64,000 bases of DNA from Acidaminococcaceae bacterium. Lineage in GTDB: Bacteria > Bacillota > Negativicutes > Acidaminococcales > Acidaminococcaceae. The notes beneath the pieces were generated by a model. It was not told where the DNA came from. It worked only from the letters and a program-made list of their open reading frames with translations, and made no database searches. Positions within the stretch are counted from its first letter, which is position 1, and each line of letters starts with the position of its first letter. Below are positions 14,827-24,599 of the stretch, one piece after another. The stretch spans positions 1-64,000 of the forward strand of contig JAFQZL010000053.1 in the NCBI GenBank assembly GCA_017405945.1, read 5' to 3'. The position numbers and the translations under genes were made by a program.

Positions 14827-16314
14827 ATGCAGAAAAAATTACAACAGCTGACTGAGTTGCTGTCCGGAGTAAATGTAATCGGTACAACGAATAAAACAGT
14901 GACGGATATTACGGCAGATTCCCGCATTGTACAGCAGGGAAGTCTGTTCATCGCTTTAAAGGGAGCCCATGTGGACGGCCACAGATTTCTGGGAAAGGCG
15001 GCAGAAGCCGGGGCGGCAGCGGCCCTGGTGGAAGATGTTCCTGCTGTAATTCCGGAAGGCTTAACACTGCTGCAGGTTAAGGATGTGCGCGAAGCAATGG
15101 AAATCATCGCGCCGTTCTTTTTTGATTATCCCGGTAAGACCATGCGTATGATCGGCGTGACCGGGACCAACGGTAAAACCACCAGTACAAACATCATCCG
15201 GCAGGTGTTAAAAAGCGCCGGATTTAAGTGTGGCATGATCGGCACCATCAACGTGCTGATCGACGAGGAGTCCATAGTATCCCATAACACTACCCCGGAC
15301 GTGGTAGATCTGCAGAAGTTCCTGTATCGCATGAAAGAAGCGGGCTGCCGGTATGTGGTGATGGAGGTGTCCTCCCATGCGCTTGCGTTGAAACGTGTGG
15401 CCGGTATCGAATACGACACGGCGGTGCTGACCAATATCACGGAAGACCACCTGGATTTCCACAAAACCATGGAAGCCTACCGGGATGCCAAGAGCCTGCT
15501 GTTTGAACATCTGGCGGACGGGGAAAAACCAAACAAGACGGCGGTGTTTAATGCGGACGAACCGGCCAGTAAGGTTATAGAAGCGCGGACGAAAGCGGCT
15601 TATCTTACTTACGGTATGGGAAAAGAGAACGATATTTATCCGCTTGCTTATGAAGTAGGTGCCAAGGGTATGCACCTGTGCCTGCACACGCCGGCGGGGG
15701 ATATGGATCTGCATTTAAATATTACCGGTAAGTTCAATGTTTACAACGTAATGTGCGCCGTGGGCGCCCTGCTGGCAGAAAAAATCGACAAGGCGGAAAT
15801 CGAAAAGGTGCTGAACGGTTTTGCCGGGGTGCCGGGGCGGTTCCAGCTGGTGGAAGCAGGCCAGCCGTACACGGTAATCGTGGATTATGCCCACACGCCG
15901 GATGGACTGGAAAACGTTCTGAATACGGCGCGCCTGATTACCAAAGGACGCCTGTGGGCGGTTTTCGGCTGCGGCGGCGACCGGGACAACAAGAAGCGCC
16001 CCATCATGGGCAGTATTGCCCTGCAATTGGCGGACGACGTGGTTGTTACTTCAGATAACCCCCGCAGCGAAGACCCGGAAAAAATAATCGATCAGATCGA
16101 AGTGGCTTTAAAACCGGTGCCGGAGGGGAAAACGATAACACGGATAGCCGACAGGAAGGAAGCCATTCATTATGCGCTGGCCCATGCAGGAAATCAGGAT
16201 GTAATCATGATTGCCGGAAAAGGCCATGAAAACTATCAGATACTGAAAGACAGGACAATCCATTTTGACGATAAAGAAGTGGTGGAAGAGTACTGGAAAG
16301 GAAAGAAAGCATGA
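14827..16314 (+). CDS. murE: UDP-N-acetylmuramoyl-L-alanyl-D-glutamate--2,6-diaminopimelate ligase
   Basis: MurE adds the third residue to the peptidoglycan stem peptide. The ATP-binding loop TGTNGKTT is at 112-119, and the DNPR motif at 410-413 marks meso-diaminopimelate use rather than lysine. Length is 495 residues from ATG 14827, with AAGGGGGAG upstream; earlier in-frame codons lack support. It overlaps murF by an ATGA junction. The DAP-type wall fits Negativicutes. Confidence 0.97.
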   Translation: MQKKLQQLTELLSGVNVIGTTNKTVTDITADSRIVQQGSLFIALKGAHVDGHRFLGKAAEAGAAAALVEDVPAVIPEGLTLLQVKDVREAMEIIAPFFFDYPGKTMRMIGVTGTNGKTTSTNIIRQVLKSAGFKCGMIGTINVLIDEESIVSHNTTPDVVDLQKFLYRMKEAGCRYVVMEVSSHALALKRVAGIEYDTAVLTNITEDHLDFHKTMEAYRDAKSLLFEHLADGEKPNKTAVFNADEPASKVIEARTKAAYLTYGMGKENDIYPLAYEVGAKGMHLCLHTPAGDMDLHLNITGKFNVYNVMCAVGALLAEKIDKAEIEKVLNGFAGVPGRFQLVEAGQPYTVIVDYAHTPDGLENVLNTARLITKGRLWAVFGCGGDRDNKKRPIMGSIALQLADDVVVTSDNPRSEDPEKIIDQIEVALKPVPEGKTITRIADRKEAIHYALAHAGNQDVIMIAGKGHENYQILKDRTIHFDDKEVVEEYWKGKKA

Positions 16315-17678
16315 TTACATTACAGGAAATTGTAGCTGCTACGGGCGGCAAATGCGATTTTTCCGGTAATCCGGATTTTACCGGTATCAATACGGATACT
16401 CGCACCATAAAAAACGGGGAGCTGTTTATTGCCTTAAAAGGCGAGAACTTTGACGGCCACGCCTATGCGGGAAAAGCGGCGGAAAACGGCGCGGCGGGCA
16501 TCCTTGCATCCCGGAAGGTAGACGTGGAAGGGATTCCTGTCATTTATGTAAAAGACACTTTAAAAGGCTATCAGGACATCGCCCACGCGTACCGTATGAA
16601 ATTCCCCAATCTGAAAGTCGTGGCAGTTACCGGTTCCAACGGGAAAACATCGACCAAGGATATGATAGCAACGGCGCTTTCTTCCCGGTATCGCGTAGTG
16701 AAGACCCAGGCGAATTTCAACAATGAGATCGGCCTGCCCCGCACGTTATTAAGCATTCAGCCGGATACGGAAATCGCGGTGGTGGAAATGGGGATGCGCG
16801 GGTTAGGCCAGATTAAAGCCATGTGCGCCATTGCCTGCCCGGATGTGGCAGTTATTTCTAATGTAGGATCCACCCACGTTGGTGAACTGGGAAGCCTGGA
16901 TAATATTGCCAAAGCGAAAAGTGAAATCCTGGAAGACCTGCCTGCCGATGGGTTTGCTGTGCTAAACGGGGATTTGCCCAGAGTGCGGGCCATGGAGAAG
17001 AAACTCCATACCGGTGTTAGCTGGTTCGGGCTCACCGAAGCGGATGATGTGCGGGCAGAGAATGTGGAAATTACCGCAGAGGGAAGCCGTTTTGTCTGCA
17101 AAACGGCAGACGGATCTGCAGAGTTTTTTATCCCGCAAATCGGCGAACATAATGTAATGAATGCGTTATCTGCTATTGCAGTGGGCATGCATTTTGGTGT
17201 ACAATTAAATAATATAAAAACTGCATTGCAGGGGGCGGTGCTGACTGGAAGCCGGCAGGAACTGCTGCATTTTGGCAGTTATACCGTGATCAATGATGCG
17301 TATAACGCCAGCCCCGCTTCCATGGAAGCGGCCTTTGCCACGCTGGCCAGGCTGAAACAGAGCGCGCAGCCGCCCTGTCGTACCATTGCGGTGGTGGCGG
17401 ATATGCTGGAACTGGGAGATACGGCTGCGGAAGCACATCAGAGTGTCGGGCTGATGGCGGCCAAAGCGAAAACCGATATCCTTTTAGGGTATGGGCCGGA
17501 GACAAAAGCTGCTGTGGAAGCGGCTGCTGCAGAAGGCGTTGCAGCCTGTCATTTTACAGACCGGCAGGGCGCGGCGGATAAGTTAGCCGAAATCCTGCAG
17601 CCGGGTGATATTGTCCTGCTGAAAGGTTCCCATTCCATGCAGGTGTCCGAAATCATCGATTTGGTTTTCAAAAAGTAA
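16311..17678 (+). CDS. murF: UDP-N-acetylmuramoyl-tripeptide--D-alanyl-D-alanine ligase
   Basis: MurF adds D-Ala-D-Ala to complete the pentapeptide. The 455-residue protein has the N-terminal substrate domain (TDTRTIKNGELFIALKGENFDGH), the ATP loop TGSNGKTS at 107-114, the NNEIGLPRTLL segment, EMGMRGLGQI and the late NDAYNASPASM motif. Its start overlaps the murE stop, so translation is coupled. The ddl product made downstream supplies its dipeptide. Confidence 0.97.
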   Translation: MITLQEIVAATGGKCDFSGNPDFTGINTDTRTIKNGELFIALKGENFDGHAYAGKAAENGAAGILASRKVDVEGIPVIYVKDTLKGYQDIAHAYRMKFPNLKVVAVTGSNGKTSTKDMIATALSSRYRVVKTQANFNNEIGLPRTLLSIQPDTEIAVVEMGMRGLGQIKAMCAIACPDVAVISNVGSTHVGELGSLDNIAKAKSEILEDLPADGFAVLNGDLPRVRAMEKKLHTGVSWFGLTEADDVRAENVEITAEGSRFVCKTADGSAEFFIPQIGEHNVMNALSAIAVGMHFGVQLNNIKTALQGAVLTGSRQELLHFGSYTVINDAYNASPASMEAAFATLARLKQSAQPPCRTIAVVADMLELGDTAAEAHQSVGLMAAKAKTDILLGYGPETKAAVEAAAAEGVAACHFTDRQGAADKLAEILQPGDIVLLKGSHSMQVSEIIDLVFKK

Positions 17679-17759
17679 AGAGCATTGTAAGTTTAGTTAG
17701 TGACGTTGTTTGGAAATGCAGGATATTCTGGCGTATTCCGAATAAATCAGGAAAGTCTG

Positions 17760-18758
17760 GTGCACAGTATGGATGTAACGGGCATGCAGGTCGCAGGGGC
17801 GCTGCTGACGTCCCTGATCGTATGCGCAGCGTTGGGACCGGTGCTGATTCCGGTCTTACATAAATTGAAGTTTGGGCAGAGTATTCGTGATGTAGGCCCG
17901 GCCAGCCATATGAAAAAAAGCGGTACGCCCACCATGGGGGGCATTATGATGCTGTGCGGGCTGTTTGTGGCCATGGTGGTATGGAACCGTTTTACACCGC
18001 TGATCATCATTGCTTTTGTACTGACCTTCGGCCATGCGCTGATAGGCTTTCTTGACGATTATATCAAGGTCGTGATGAAACGGAATCTGGGGCTTACGGC
18101 AAAGCAGAAGCTGGCCCTTCAGATTGCGCTGGCAATGGCGTATATTTATTATGTGGAGCAGCACGCGGGAGCATCCGGTACGGATTTGTGGATTCCGGGA
18201 ACTTCTGTTACTGTCCATATGGGCTGGCTGTATTACGTATTGGTACTGCTTCTTCTGGTGGGAACCACGAATGCGGTGAACCTGACGGACGGACTGGACG
18301 GACTGGTTTCCAGTGTCAGTATACCGGTTATGGCTGCCTATGCGTGTATATCCTGGCAGGCAGGCGAAGGGGATTTGTGCCTGCTTGCCGCGGCTGTTTT
18401 GGGAAGCTGTCTGGGGTTTCTTGTCTGGAACCATCATCCTGCAAAAGTCTTTATGGGAGACACGGGCTCCCTGGCTTTAGGCGGCGCAGTAGCGGCGCTG
18501 GCTCTGCTGACCCATACAGAGATTCTGCTGGTTATTATAGGCGGAATGTATGTATTGGAAGCATTGTCTGTTATTATCCAGGTTGCATATTTTAAACATA
18601 CAGGGGGAAAACGCGTCTTCCGTATGACGCCGATCCATCATCACTTTGAACTGGGCGGATGGAAAGAAACAAAAGTCGTGACAGTGTTTACGCTGGCAAG
18701 CTGTGTTTTCTGTCTGGCCGGCTTAGGGCTGTGGTTCCTGGGAAAGGGTGGCATGTAA
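17760..18758 (+). CDS. mraY: Phospho-N-acetylmuramoyl-pentapeptide-transferase
   Basis: MraY moves phospho-MurNAc-pentapeptide onto undecaprenyl phosphate, making lipid I at the inner membrane. About ten transmembrane segments are visible, with LKFGQSIRDVGPASHMKKSGTPTMGG near the start, GFLDDYIKV, NLTDGLDGL and the MTPIHHHFEL histidine motif. The start is uncertain: GTG 17760 has AGGA seven bases upstream (332 residues); ATG 17769 is the next choice. Codons further upstream to 17700 would add an atypical tail. Confidence 0.93.
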   Translation: MHSMDVTGMQVAGALLTSLIVCAALGPVLIPVLHKLKFGQSIRDVGPASHMKKSGTPTMGGIMMLCGLFVAMVVWNRFTPLIIIAFVLTFGHALIGFLDDYIKVVMKRNLGLTAKQKLALQIALAMAYIYYVEQHAGASGTDLWIPGTSVTVHMGWLYYVLVLLLLVGTTNAVNLTDGLDGLVSSVSIPVMAAYACISWQAGEGDLCLLAAAVLGSCLGFLVWNHHPAKVFMGDTGSLALGGAVAALALLTHTEILLVIIGGMYVLEALSVIIQVAYFKHTGGKRVFRMTPIHHHFELGGWKETKVVTVFTLASCVFCLAGLGLWFLGKGGM

Positions 18759-18759
18759 T

Positions 18760-20112
18760 ATGTCCGGTATTCAAAATGTAATGGTATTTGGCGCCGGTAT
18801 CAGCGGTAAAGGCGCGGCAGCGGAACTGGCAGAGCAGGGCAGGACGGTTTATCTGTATGATGATACCCCGAAAAAGCTGGAGCCTGAATTAGAAGAGTCG
18901 CTGGCGCGTCATGGAGGAGGATTTGTCTGCGGAAACCTCGCGGAGACATTGGGGCGGGTGCAGCAGGTCGTATTATCGCCGGCGGTGCCCGGGAACCTTC
19001 CGGAGTTACAGAAAGCCCGCGAAAACGGCATCGAGGTCATCGGCGAAATCGAACTGGCCTGGCGCAATTATGCCGGACATATGGTGGCTATCACCGGAAC
19101 CAACGGAAAAACCACCACAACGACACTTGTCGGCGAAATGCTGAAGACGCTGCCGGTAAAGACTGCGGTGGGCGGCAATATCGGCCGGGCCCTTTCCAGG
19201 GAAGTAAAAGGGCTGGATAAGAACAGCTGGGTAGCAGCGGAAGTTTCCAGTTACCAGCTGGAAGGCATCAAAGAGTTCAGCCCGGATGTGGCGGCGGTCC
19301 TGAATCTTACGCCGGACCACATGGAGCGCCACAAAACCATGGAGGAATACGCCCGTTGTAAACGGAATATTTTCATTAATCAGACAGCCAGACAGATTAC
19401 AGTTTTGAATTATGACGATCCGGAAGTCCGAACCTGGGGGAAATATTCGAAAGGCACATTGTGCTATTTCAGCCGCAAGGCGGCCTTGCCGGAAGGCGTA
19501 TATATGAAAGACGGCAGTTTCTTCATCAGATGGAAGAATACGGTGAAAGAAATCTGCCACAAGGACGAACTGCAGATTTTTGGCGCCCACAATGAAGAGA
19601 ACGTACTGGCAGCCATTGCCTGCGGCTTTTTTGCAGGAGTGGCTCCGGAAAAAATGCGGGAGACCCTGCTGGGGTTTAAGGGTGTGGAACACCGTATCGA
19701 ATACGTGACGACAATTCACGGCGTCCCGTACTATAATGATTCCAAGGCGACTAATACGGATTCTGTGATCAAAGCGCTGGAAGCGTTTCCCAGCGGACAT
19801 ATCATCCTGCTGGCGGGCGGCCATGACAAGATGACCCCGCTGGAACCCATGATGAACCTGATCCGGGAGAAAACAGACCTGCTGATTCTTCTGGGCGAGG
19901 CAAAGGAACGGTTTTACAAGGCTGCCACGGCGGCCGGTGTTGAGAATATAGTTATAGCGGACTCTTTTAAAGATGCAGTTGACACGGCTTATGCCAGGGC
20001 GAAAGCCCCCCAGGTGGTGCTGCTGTCTCCGGCCTGTTCCTCCTTCGACATGTTTCACGACATGGGTGAACGGGGACGTTATTTTAAGAAACTGGTGCAC
20101 GAACTGAAATAA
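18760..20112 (+). CDS. murD: UDP-N-acetylmuramoylalanine--D-glutamate ligase
   Basis: MurD adds D-Glu to UDP-MurNAc-Ala. The 450-residue protein has an N-terminal Rossmann motif (VFGAGISGKGAA), the ATP loop GTNGKTT at 113-119, NLTPDHMERH, the HNEENVLAA segment and the YNDSKATNTDS motif. ATG 18760 lies one base after the mraY stop with GGAAAGGGTGG upstream. In most Firmicutes ftsW/spoVE follows; here murG follows after 26 bases. Confidence 0.96.
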   Translation: MSGIQNVMVFGAGISGKGAAAELAEQGRTVYLYDDTPKKLEPELEESLARHGGGFVCGNLAETLGRVQQVVLSPAVPGNLPELQKARENGIEVIGEIELAWRNYAGHMVAITGTNGKTTTTTLVGEMLKTLPVKTAVGGNIGRALSREVKGLDKNSWVAAEVSSYQLEGIKEFSPDVAAVLNLTPDHMERHKTMEEYARCKRNIFINQTARQITVLNYDDPEVRTWGKYSKGTLCYFSRKAALPEGVYMKDGSFFIRWKNTVKEICHKDELQIFGAHNEENVLAAIACGFFAGVAPEKMRETLLGFKGVEHRIEYVTTIHGVPYYNDSKATNTDSVIKALEAFPSGHIILLAGGHDKMTPLEPMMNLIREKTDLLILLGEAKERFYKAATAAGVENIVIADSFKDAVDTAYARAKAPQVVLLSPACSSFDMFHDMGERGRYFKKLVHELK

Positions 20113-20138
20113 AAAAGCAGAATGGAGATCAGAATCAG

Positions 20139-21251
20139 ATGAAGATCATCGTATCCGGCGGCGGTACCGGAGGACACATCTATCCGGCGCTTACCATTGC
20201 GGATACAATCAAAAAACTTTATCCGGAAGCGGAGATACGTTTTGTGGGTACTGCCCACGGGCTGGAAAAAGATCTGGTGCCCCGGGCGGGTTATCCCATT
20301 GATTTTATCGATGTGCAGGGGTTCAGGCGGAGCCTGGGCGTGGACACGTTCCGCTCGGTATATAAGCTGTTCACCGGTCTCGGAGACGCAAAAAAACTGC
20401 TGGCAGTCCATAAACCGGACCTGGTCATCGGCACGGGCGGTTATGTATGCGGACCTGTCGTATTTCTGGCGGCTATGCAGGGAATCCCGTCCTGTGTACA
20501 GGAGCAGAACGCCCTGCCGGGAGTGACCAACAAGATATTGTCTCATTTTGTCAAAAAAATATTTCTAGGATATAAAGAAGCGGGCAAATATTTTAAGGGA
20601 AAAGCTCAAAAGGTTTTTACAGGCAATCCGGTCCGGGAAGAAATTTTAAGCCATACCCGCTGGGAAGCGCTGAAGTTCTTCCAACTGGATGTGAATAAAA
20701 AGACTATCCTGATCGCCGGTGGCAGTCTGGGTGCCGCTTCCATCAATAAAGCCGCGTTCCGGTTGGAAAAGGACCTTTCCGGGAGGGACGATGTGCAGAT
20801 ACTGCACGCCACCGGAAAAAATAATTACGAAGCCTATATGAAACAGGTTGAGGAAGCGGGGGGCTTTAAACCGAATATCCACGTATCTCCTTATTTGTAC
20901 GATATGCCCATGGCGCTGGCGGCAGCCGATCTTGCGGTATTTCGCGCCGGTGCTATCGGTCTTGCGGAACTGACGGCAAAAGGGATTCCGTCTATCCTGG
21001 TACCGTTCCCGTATGCAACGGGAAACCATCAGGAATTCAATGCCAGGGCGCTGGAATCAGCCGGCGCGGCACAGGTGATTTTAGACAGGGAACTGACAGG
21101 AGAGGCTCTTCACGAAAAGGTTGAGCGTCTGCTGCTTCACGATAAAGAACTGCGGCAGATGCAGCAGGCTGCGGCGAAGGCCGGACGGCCGGAAGCCGCT
21201 ATGGAGATAGCAAAACAGGCAACAGCTTTGATAAATACAAGGGAGCCCTGA
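20139..21251 (+). CDS. murG: UDP-N-acetylglucosamine--lipid I N-acetylglucosaminyltransferase
   Basis: MurG makes lipid II on the inner face of the membrane. The 370-residue GT-B protein has the glycine-rich SGGGTGGHIYPALTIA start, the second GGSLGAASIN loop, and the donor-site stretch FRAGAIGLAELTAKGIPSILVPFPYATGNHQEFNA. All match the family closely. An 85-base gap with a GTGCCGG/CCGGCAC inverted repeat (21264-21294) separates it from murC. Confidence 0.97.
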   Translation: MKIIVSGGGTGGHIYPALTIADTIKKLYPEAEIRFVGTAHGLEKDLVPRAGYPIDFIDVQGFRRSLGVDTFRSVYKLFTGLGDAKKLLAVHKPDLVIGTGGYVCGPVVFLAAMQGIPSCVQEQNALPGVTNKILSHFVKKIFLGYKEAGKYFKGKAQKVFTGNPVREEILSHTRWEALKFFQLDVNKKTILIAGGSLGAASINKAAFRLEKDLSGRDDVQILHATGKNNYEAYMKQVEEAGGFKPNIHVSPYLYDMPMALAAADLAVFRAGAIGLAELTAKGIPSILVPFPYATGNHQEFNARALESAGAAQVILDRELTGEALHEKVERLLLHDKELRQMQQAAAKAGRPEAAMEIAKQATALINTREP

Positions 21252-21336
21252 CAGCATAACTACGTGCCGGAAGATCTGGCAGAACGGCCGGCACGGAATA
21301 ATATAAGGGAACCCGGAAGAGGCGGAGGTAAAGCAG

Positions 21337-22722
21337 ATGTTGGACAAGTACAGACATATCCACTTTATCGGTATTGGAGGAGCCGGTATGAGCGCGTTGG
21401 CTTATGTGCTGGTAAAACGCGGCTTTGATGTGACAGGCTCTGATCTGCAGGCCGGGCATATGGCCTATGAGCTGGCGGAAGCGGGTGCTTTGGTCTATAT
21501 GGGGCATGATGATTGCCAGATTGAGGGAGCAGAGGCCGTGGTTGTTTCCTCTGCCATTCCCAAAACAAATCCGGAACTGGTTGCTGCCCGTAAGAAGAAT
21601 ATTCCTGTTTTACACCGCAGCGATGTGCTGATGGCGCTTCTGAACGGCGAGGGAACAAAAGGGGTCGCTGTAGCGGGCGCCCACGGAAAAACCACAACCA
21701 GCGCCATGATAGGTGTAATTGCGGCCGAAGCGGGTATCGATCCGACGGTTGTGATTGGCGGTGATGTGACGGCGCTGGGGGGGAATGCGCGAAACGGTGA
21801 AAGCGAATGGGTCGTGGCGGAGGCGGACGAAAGCGACGGCTCATTCTTAAAATTTACCCCGTTTATTCCTGTTATTACCAATATTGAAGATGACCATCTG
21901 GACCATTACGGGACGGAAGAGAATATTTATCAGGCCTTTAAAGAATATCTTTCCCACATGAGAGACGGTGGGACAGCTGTTCTGTGCCTGGATAACGAAA
22001 AAGTGCGCCGCCTGTCGGAAGAAACGGAACTCCCTTTTATTACCTATGGTTTGACAGAGGACTGTGATTTTTGCGCAAAGAATATCCGGCACAGTGTGGA
22101 AGGTACTGACTATGACCTGTATCACGGGGGAGCGAAACTGATTTCTGTACATCTGATCGTGCCGGGCAGGCATAATGTGCTGAATTCGCTGGGGGCTTTT
22201 GCAGCTGCCTCCCTGATGGGGATCTCGCCGGAGATCAGCGTGGCTGCACTGGCAAAATTCTCCGGAGCCAAACGCCGTTTTGAAACAAAAGGCAAGGAAA
22301 ACGGGATCTGGATCGTGGACGATTATGCGCACCATCCTACCGAGATCATGGCAACGCTGCAGGCAGCGAAAGAAACCGGGGCAAAGCGGATCGTATGCGT
22401 ATTCCAGCCCCACCGGTACAGCCGGACGAAGCTGTTATACGAAGAGTTCTGCAAATGCTTTACTAACTGTGACAAACTGATTCTGACTCATATTTATTCT
22501 GCCGGCGAGGCTCCGGTTCCCGGTGTCAGCGGCAGGGGGCTGGCGGAATCCATAAAAGTCACTACGGGGCAGGACATTATGTATATTGACAGTTTTTCCA
22601 GAGTGGAAGAACATCTCTTTAAAAACTGCAAAGAAGGCGACCTGGTCATCACCATGGGGGCCGGGGATGTGTTCCGGATCGGTGAAGAACTGGTAAAAGA
22701 GTTCAGGCAAGTGGAAAAATAA
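21337..22722 (+). CDS. murC: UDP-N-acetylmuramate--L-alanine ligase
   Basis: MurC starts the stem peptide by adding L-Ala to UDP-MurNAc. The 461-residue protein opens with HFIGIGGAGMSALA, has the ATP loop GAHGKTT at 114-120, EADESDGSF, NIEDDHLDHYG and DDYAHHPTEI motifs, and the FQPHRYSRT segment. GGCGGAGG precedes ATG 21337. MurB, which often follows or is fused nearby, is not in this window. Confidence 0.97.
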   Translation: MLDKYRHIHFIGIGGAGMSALAYVLVKRGFDVTGSDLQAGHMAYELAEAGALVYMGHDDCQIEGAEAVVVSSAIPKTNPELVAARKKNIPVLHRSDVLMALLNGEGTKGVAVAGAHGKTTTSAMIGVIAAEAGIDPTVVIGGDVTALGGNARNGESEWVVAEADESDGSFLKFTPFIPVITNIEDDHLDHYGTEENIYQAFKEYLSHMRDGGTAVLCLDNEKVRRLSEETELPFITYGLTEDCDFCAKNIRHSVEGTDYDLYHGGAKLISVHLIVPGRHNVLNSLGAFAAASLMGISPEISVAALAKFSGAKRRFETKGKENGIWIVDDYAHHPTEIMATLQAAKETGAKRIVCVFQPHRYSRTKLLYEEFCKCFTNCDKLILTHIYSAGEAPVPGVSGRGLAESIKVTTGQDIMYIDSFSRVEEHLFKNCKEGDLVITMGAGDVFRIGEELVKEFRQVEK

Positions 22723-22736
22723 AGTGGGGACATAAT

Positions 22737-23678
22737 ATGGATAAAGACAAAACAGTGGCCGTCGTGATGGGCGGTCCTTCGGCGGAAGAACAGATATCCC
22801 TGTCCACGGGCCACGCTATGGCGGAAGCGCTGCGGGATAAAGGGTATAACGTGAAGGAAATCCGTCTTGTGCCGCATAATTTTTCCGAACAGGTAAAGGA
22901 AAGCGGCGCGGACGTGGTAGTGATTGCCGTGCACGGCTTATACGGCGAAGACGGAAGACTGCAGAGCGCATTGGAGATGATGGGGATTCCCTATACAGGT
23001 TCCGGGGTTCTGGCCAGTTCCGTAAGCATGAACAAACTGACTGCCAAACGGGTATTCCTGGGCAGCAACATACCCACGCCGGATTATATTTTCCTGCATC
23101 GCCGGGACCGGGGAAAACAGGATATGATCAAAGCCATCACGGATAAATTTTCCCTGCCGGTGGTTGTAAAACCTGTATCCCAGGGGAGTTCGCTGGGCGT
23201 TACCATCGAAAAGGAGATTTCCGGTCTTCAGAAAGCATTGGACGATGCATTTCAATATGATGAAGAAGTGCTGGTGGAGGAGTATATCGCCGGACAGGAA
23301 ACCTCTGTATGCATGATGCGCTTAAAAGACGGTTCCGTGAAAGTCTGGCCTGTGATTCTGATCCATCCCCACGCGGAATGGTACGATTTTAATGCCAAGT
23401 ATTCGGTGGGCGGTGTGGACCATCTGGTGCCGGCGCCGTTGCCGGACGAGATTACCCGGACACTGAAAGATATTTCCGTGAGGGCTTTTGAAGTATTGGG
23501 GTGTGCCGGAGTGGCCCGTACGGATTGTATGGTCGACAAAAACGGCAAATGTTATGTGCTGGAGATGAATACAGTTCCCGGCATGACGCCTACCAGCCTG
23601 GTGCCGGACGCTGCCAGGGCGGAAGGTACGGATTTTGGCGACTTATGTGAAATGATATTGGAAACAGCGCATCTGTAA
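22737..23678 (+). CDS. ddl: D-alanine--D-alanine ligase
   Basis: An ATP-grasp ligase that makes the D-Ala-D-Ala dipeptide for MurF. The 313-residue protein has VVMGGPSAEEQISLSTG at the start, VHGLYGEDGRLQ, the ATP-grasp elements VVKPVSQGSSLGV and VEEYIAGQE, and the metal site LEMNTVPGMTPTSLVP at the end. It lies 14 bases from murC. The active-site pattern is the ordinary alanine type; I see no sign of a lactate-adding (vancomycin-type) enzyme, though the deciding residue cannot be settled by eye. Confidence 0.95.
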   Translation: MDKDKTVAVVMGGPSAEEQISLSTGHAMAEALRDKGYNVKEIRLVPHNFSEQVKESGADVVVIAVHGLYGEDGRLQSALEMMGIPYTGSGVLASSVSMNKLTAKRVFLGSNIPTPDYIFLHRRDRGKQDMIKAITDKFSLPVVVKPVSQGSSLGVTIEKEISGLQKALDDAFQYDEEVLVEEYIAGQETSVCMMRLKDGSVKVWPVILIHPHAEWYDFNAKYSVGGVDHLVPAPLPDEITRTLKDISVRAFEVLGCAGVARTDCMVDKNGKCYVLEMNTVPGMTPTSLVPDAARAEGTDFGDLCEMILETAHL

Positions 23679-23711
23679 GGAAATTATACGCATTTCCCGG
23701 AGGCTTTGAGT

Positions 23712-24482
23712 ATGGGATCTTCTCAGGAAAGATTGCAGGCAGACCATCGCCGCAAACGGCTGAATGATATAGTATGGCTTCTAGGCCTGCTGCTTTTTGC
23801 CGCTCTTGTGGTTGCCGGCTGGAAATATGTGCACCGGCCGGACTTTGCCTATGGGGATATTGTGATTCATGGAAGCAAACAGTTCACCCGGGAAAAGATA
23901 TTGCAGATGGCAGGCGTCAGGAAACCGGTCAATCTGTTCCTGGTTTCCAAAAACAAAATAGTGACGGCGCTGCAGGGGGATGTGAGAGTGGAGAGCGCGG
24001 AAGCCCATTATGATTTTCCTTCTGTGCTGAATGTGTATATCAAAGAACGGAACCCCGTTTTATATGTAATAACGGACTACGGCAATTATGCCAAGCTTGA
24101 TAAGACGGCGCTGGTCATGGAAATGACAGACGGAATCAAAGACGCGTCCATTCCCCGTCTGGCAGGCGTTGCCTGCGGTAATGCGTTTATCGGGGACATC
24201 CTGCAGAACGATATGATCCGGGAAGTGTTGAAATTTATGGATAAGCTGCAGCCGGACGCAAAGGAACAGATTGCGGACCTGAGCGTGGATGCGGAAAAGA
24301 AACTTATCGTACACATGCGGTACGGCTTTCCGGTTATTTTGGGCTCTGTCAACGAACTGGCGGGGAAAGCGGAACTGTTCATGACTGTCTTTAACGAGAT
24401 GAAAGGGAAAAAGGTACAGATCGAGTATATGGACCTGCAGTACAGCAAGCCCTTTGTCCGCCTGAGGCAGCAGGAACAATAA
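23712..24482 (+). CDS. ftsQ: Cell division protein FtsQ/DivIB (POTRA domain)
   Basis: A 256-residue bitopic divisome protein: a short cytoplasmic part, one transmembrane helix (about 19-37) and an outer POTRA domain starting at DIVIHGSKQFTREKILQMAG. A beta domain follows and ends near LQYSKPFVRL. ATG 23712 has CGGAGG eight bases upstream; a TTG at 23706 is too close. It binds FtsL and FtsB. Position between ddl and the DUF881 gene matches the divIB slot in Bacillus. Confidence 0.88.
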   Translation: MGSSQERLQADHRRKRLNDIVWLLGLLLFAALVVAGWKYVHRPDFAYGDIVIHGSKQFTREKILQMAGVRKPVNLFLVSKNKIVTALQGDVRVESAEAHYDFPSVLNVYIKERNPVLYVITDYGNYAKLDKTALVMEMTDGIKDASIPRLAGVACGNAFIGDILQNDMIREVLKFMDKLQPDAKEQIADLSVDAEKKLIVHMRYGFPVILGSVNELAGKAELFMTVFNEMKGKKVQIEYMDLQYSKPFVRLRQQEQ

Positions 24483-24496
24483 AGTAAAACCGCTGA

Positions 24497-24525
24497 TTGC
24501 CCAAATCCATGATTTGTATTATTAT
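24497..24525 (+). promoter_or_regulatory. Possible promoter upstream of the DUF881 gene
   Basis: TTGCCC (24497-24502) and TATTAT (24520-24525) are 17 bases apart in an AT-rich gap after ftsQ. The -35 box is imperfect. It would give sbp and its partner a promoter separate from the mur genes. Confidence 0.35.
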
Positions 24526-24599
24526 ATTAAATATACAGGAGAGCAAAAACTGCAGATATGCCTGTTGACGGAGCAGGTTGCAGAAAAGAGGAATTACAG

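Noticed and set aside
19006-20100. A 364-residue frame antisense to murD
   Set aside because: Same kind of shadow: it is confined to murD and has no start signals. The murD motifs are intact.
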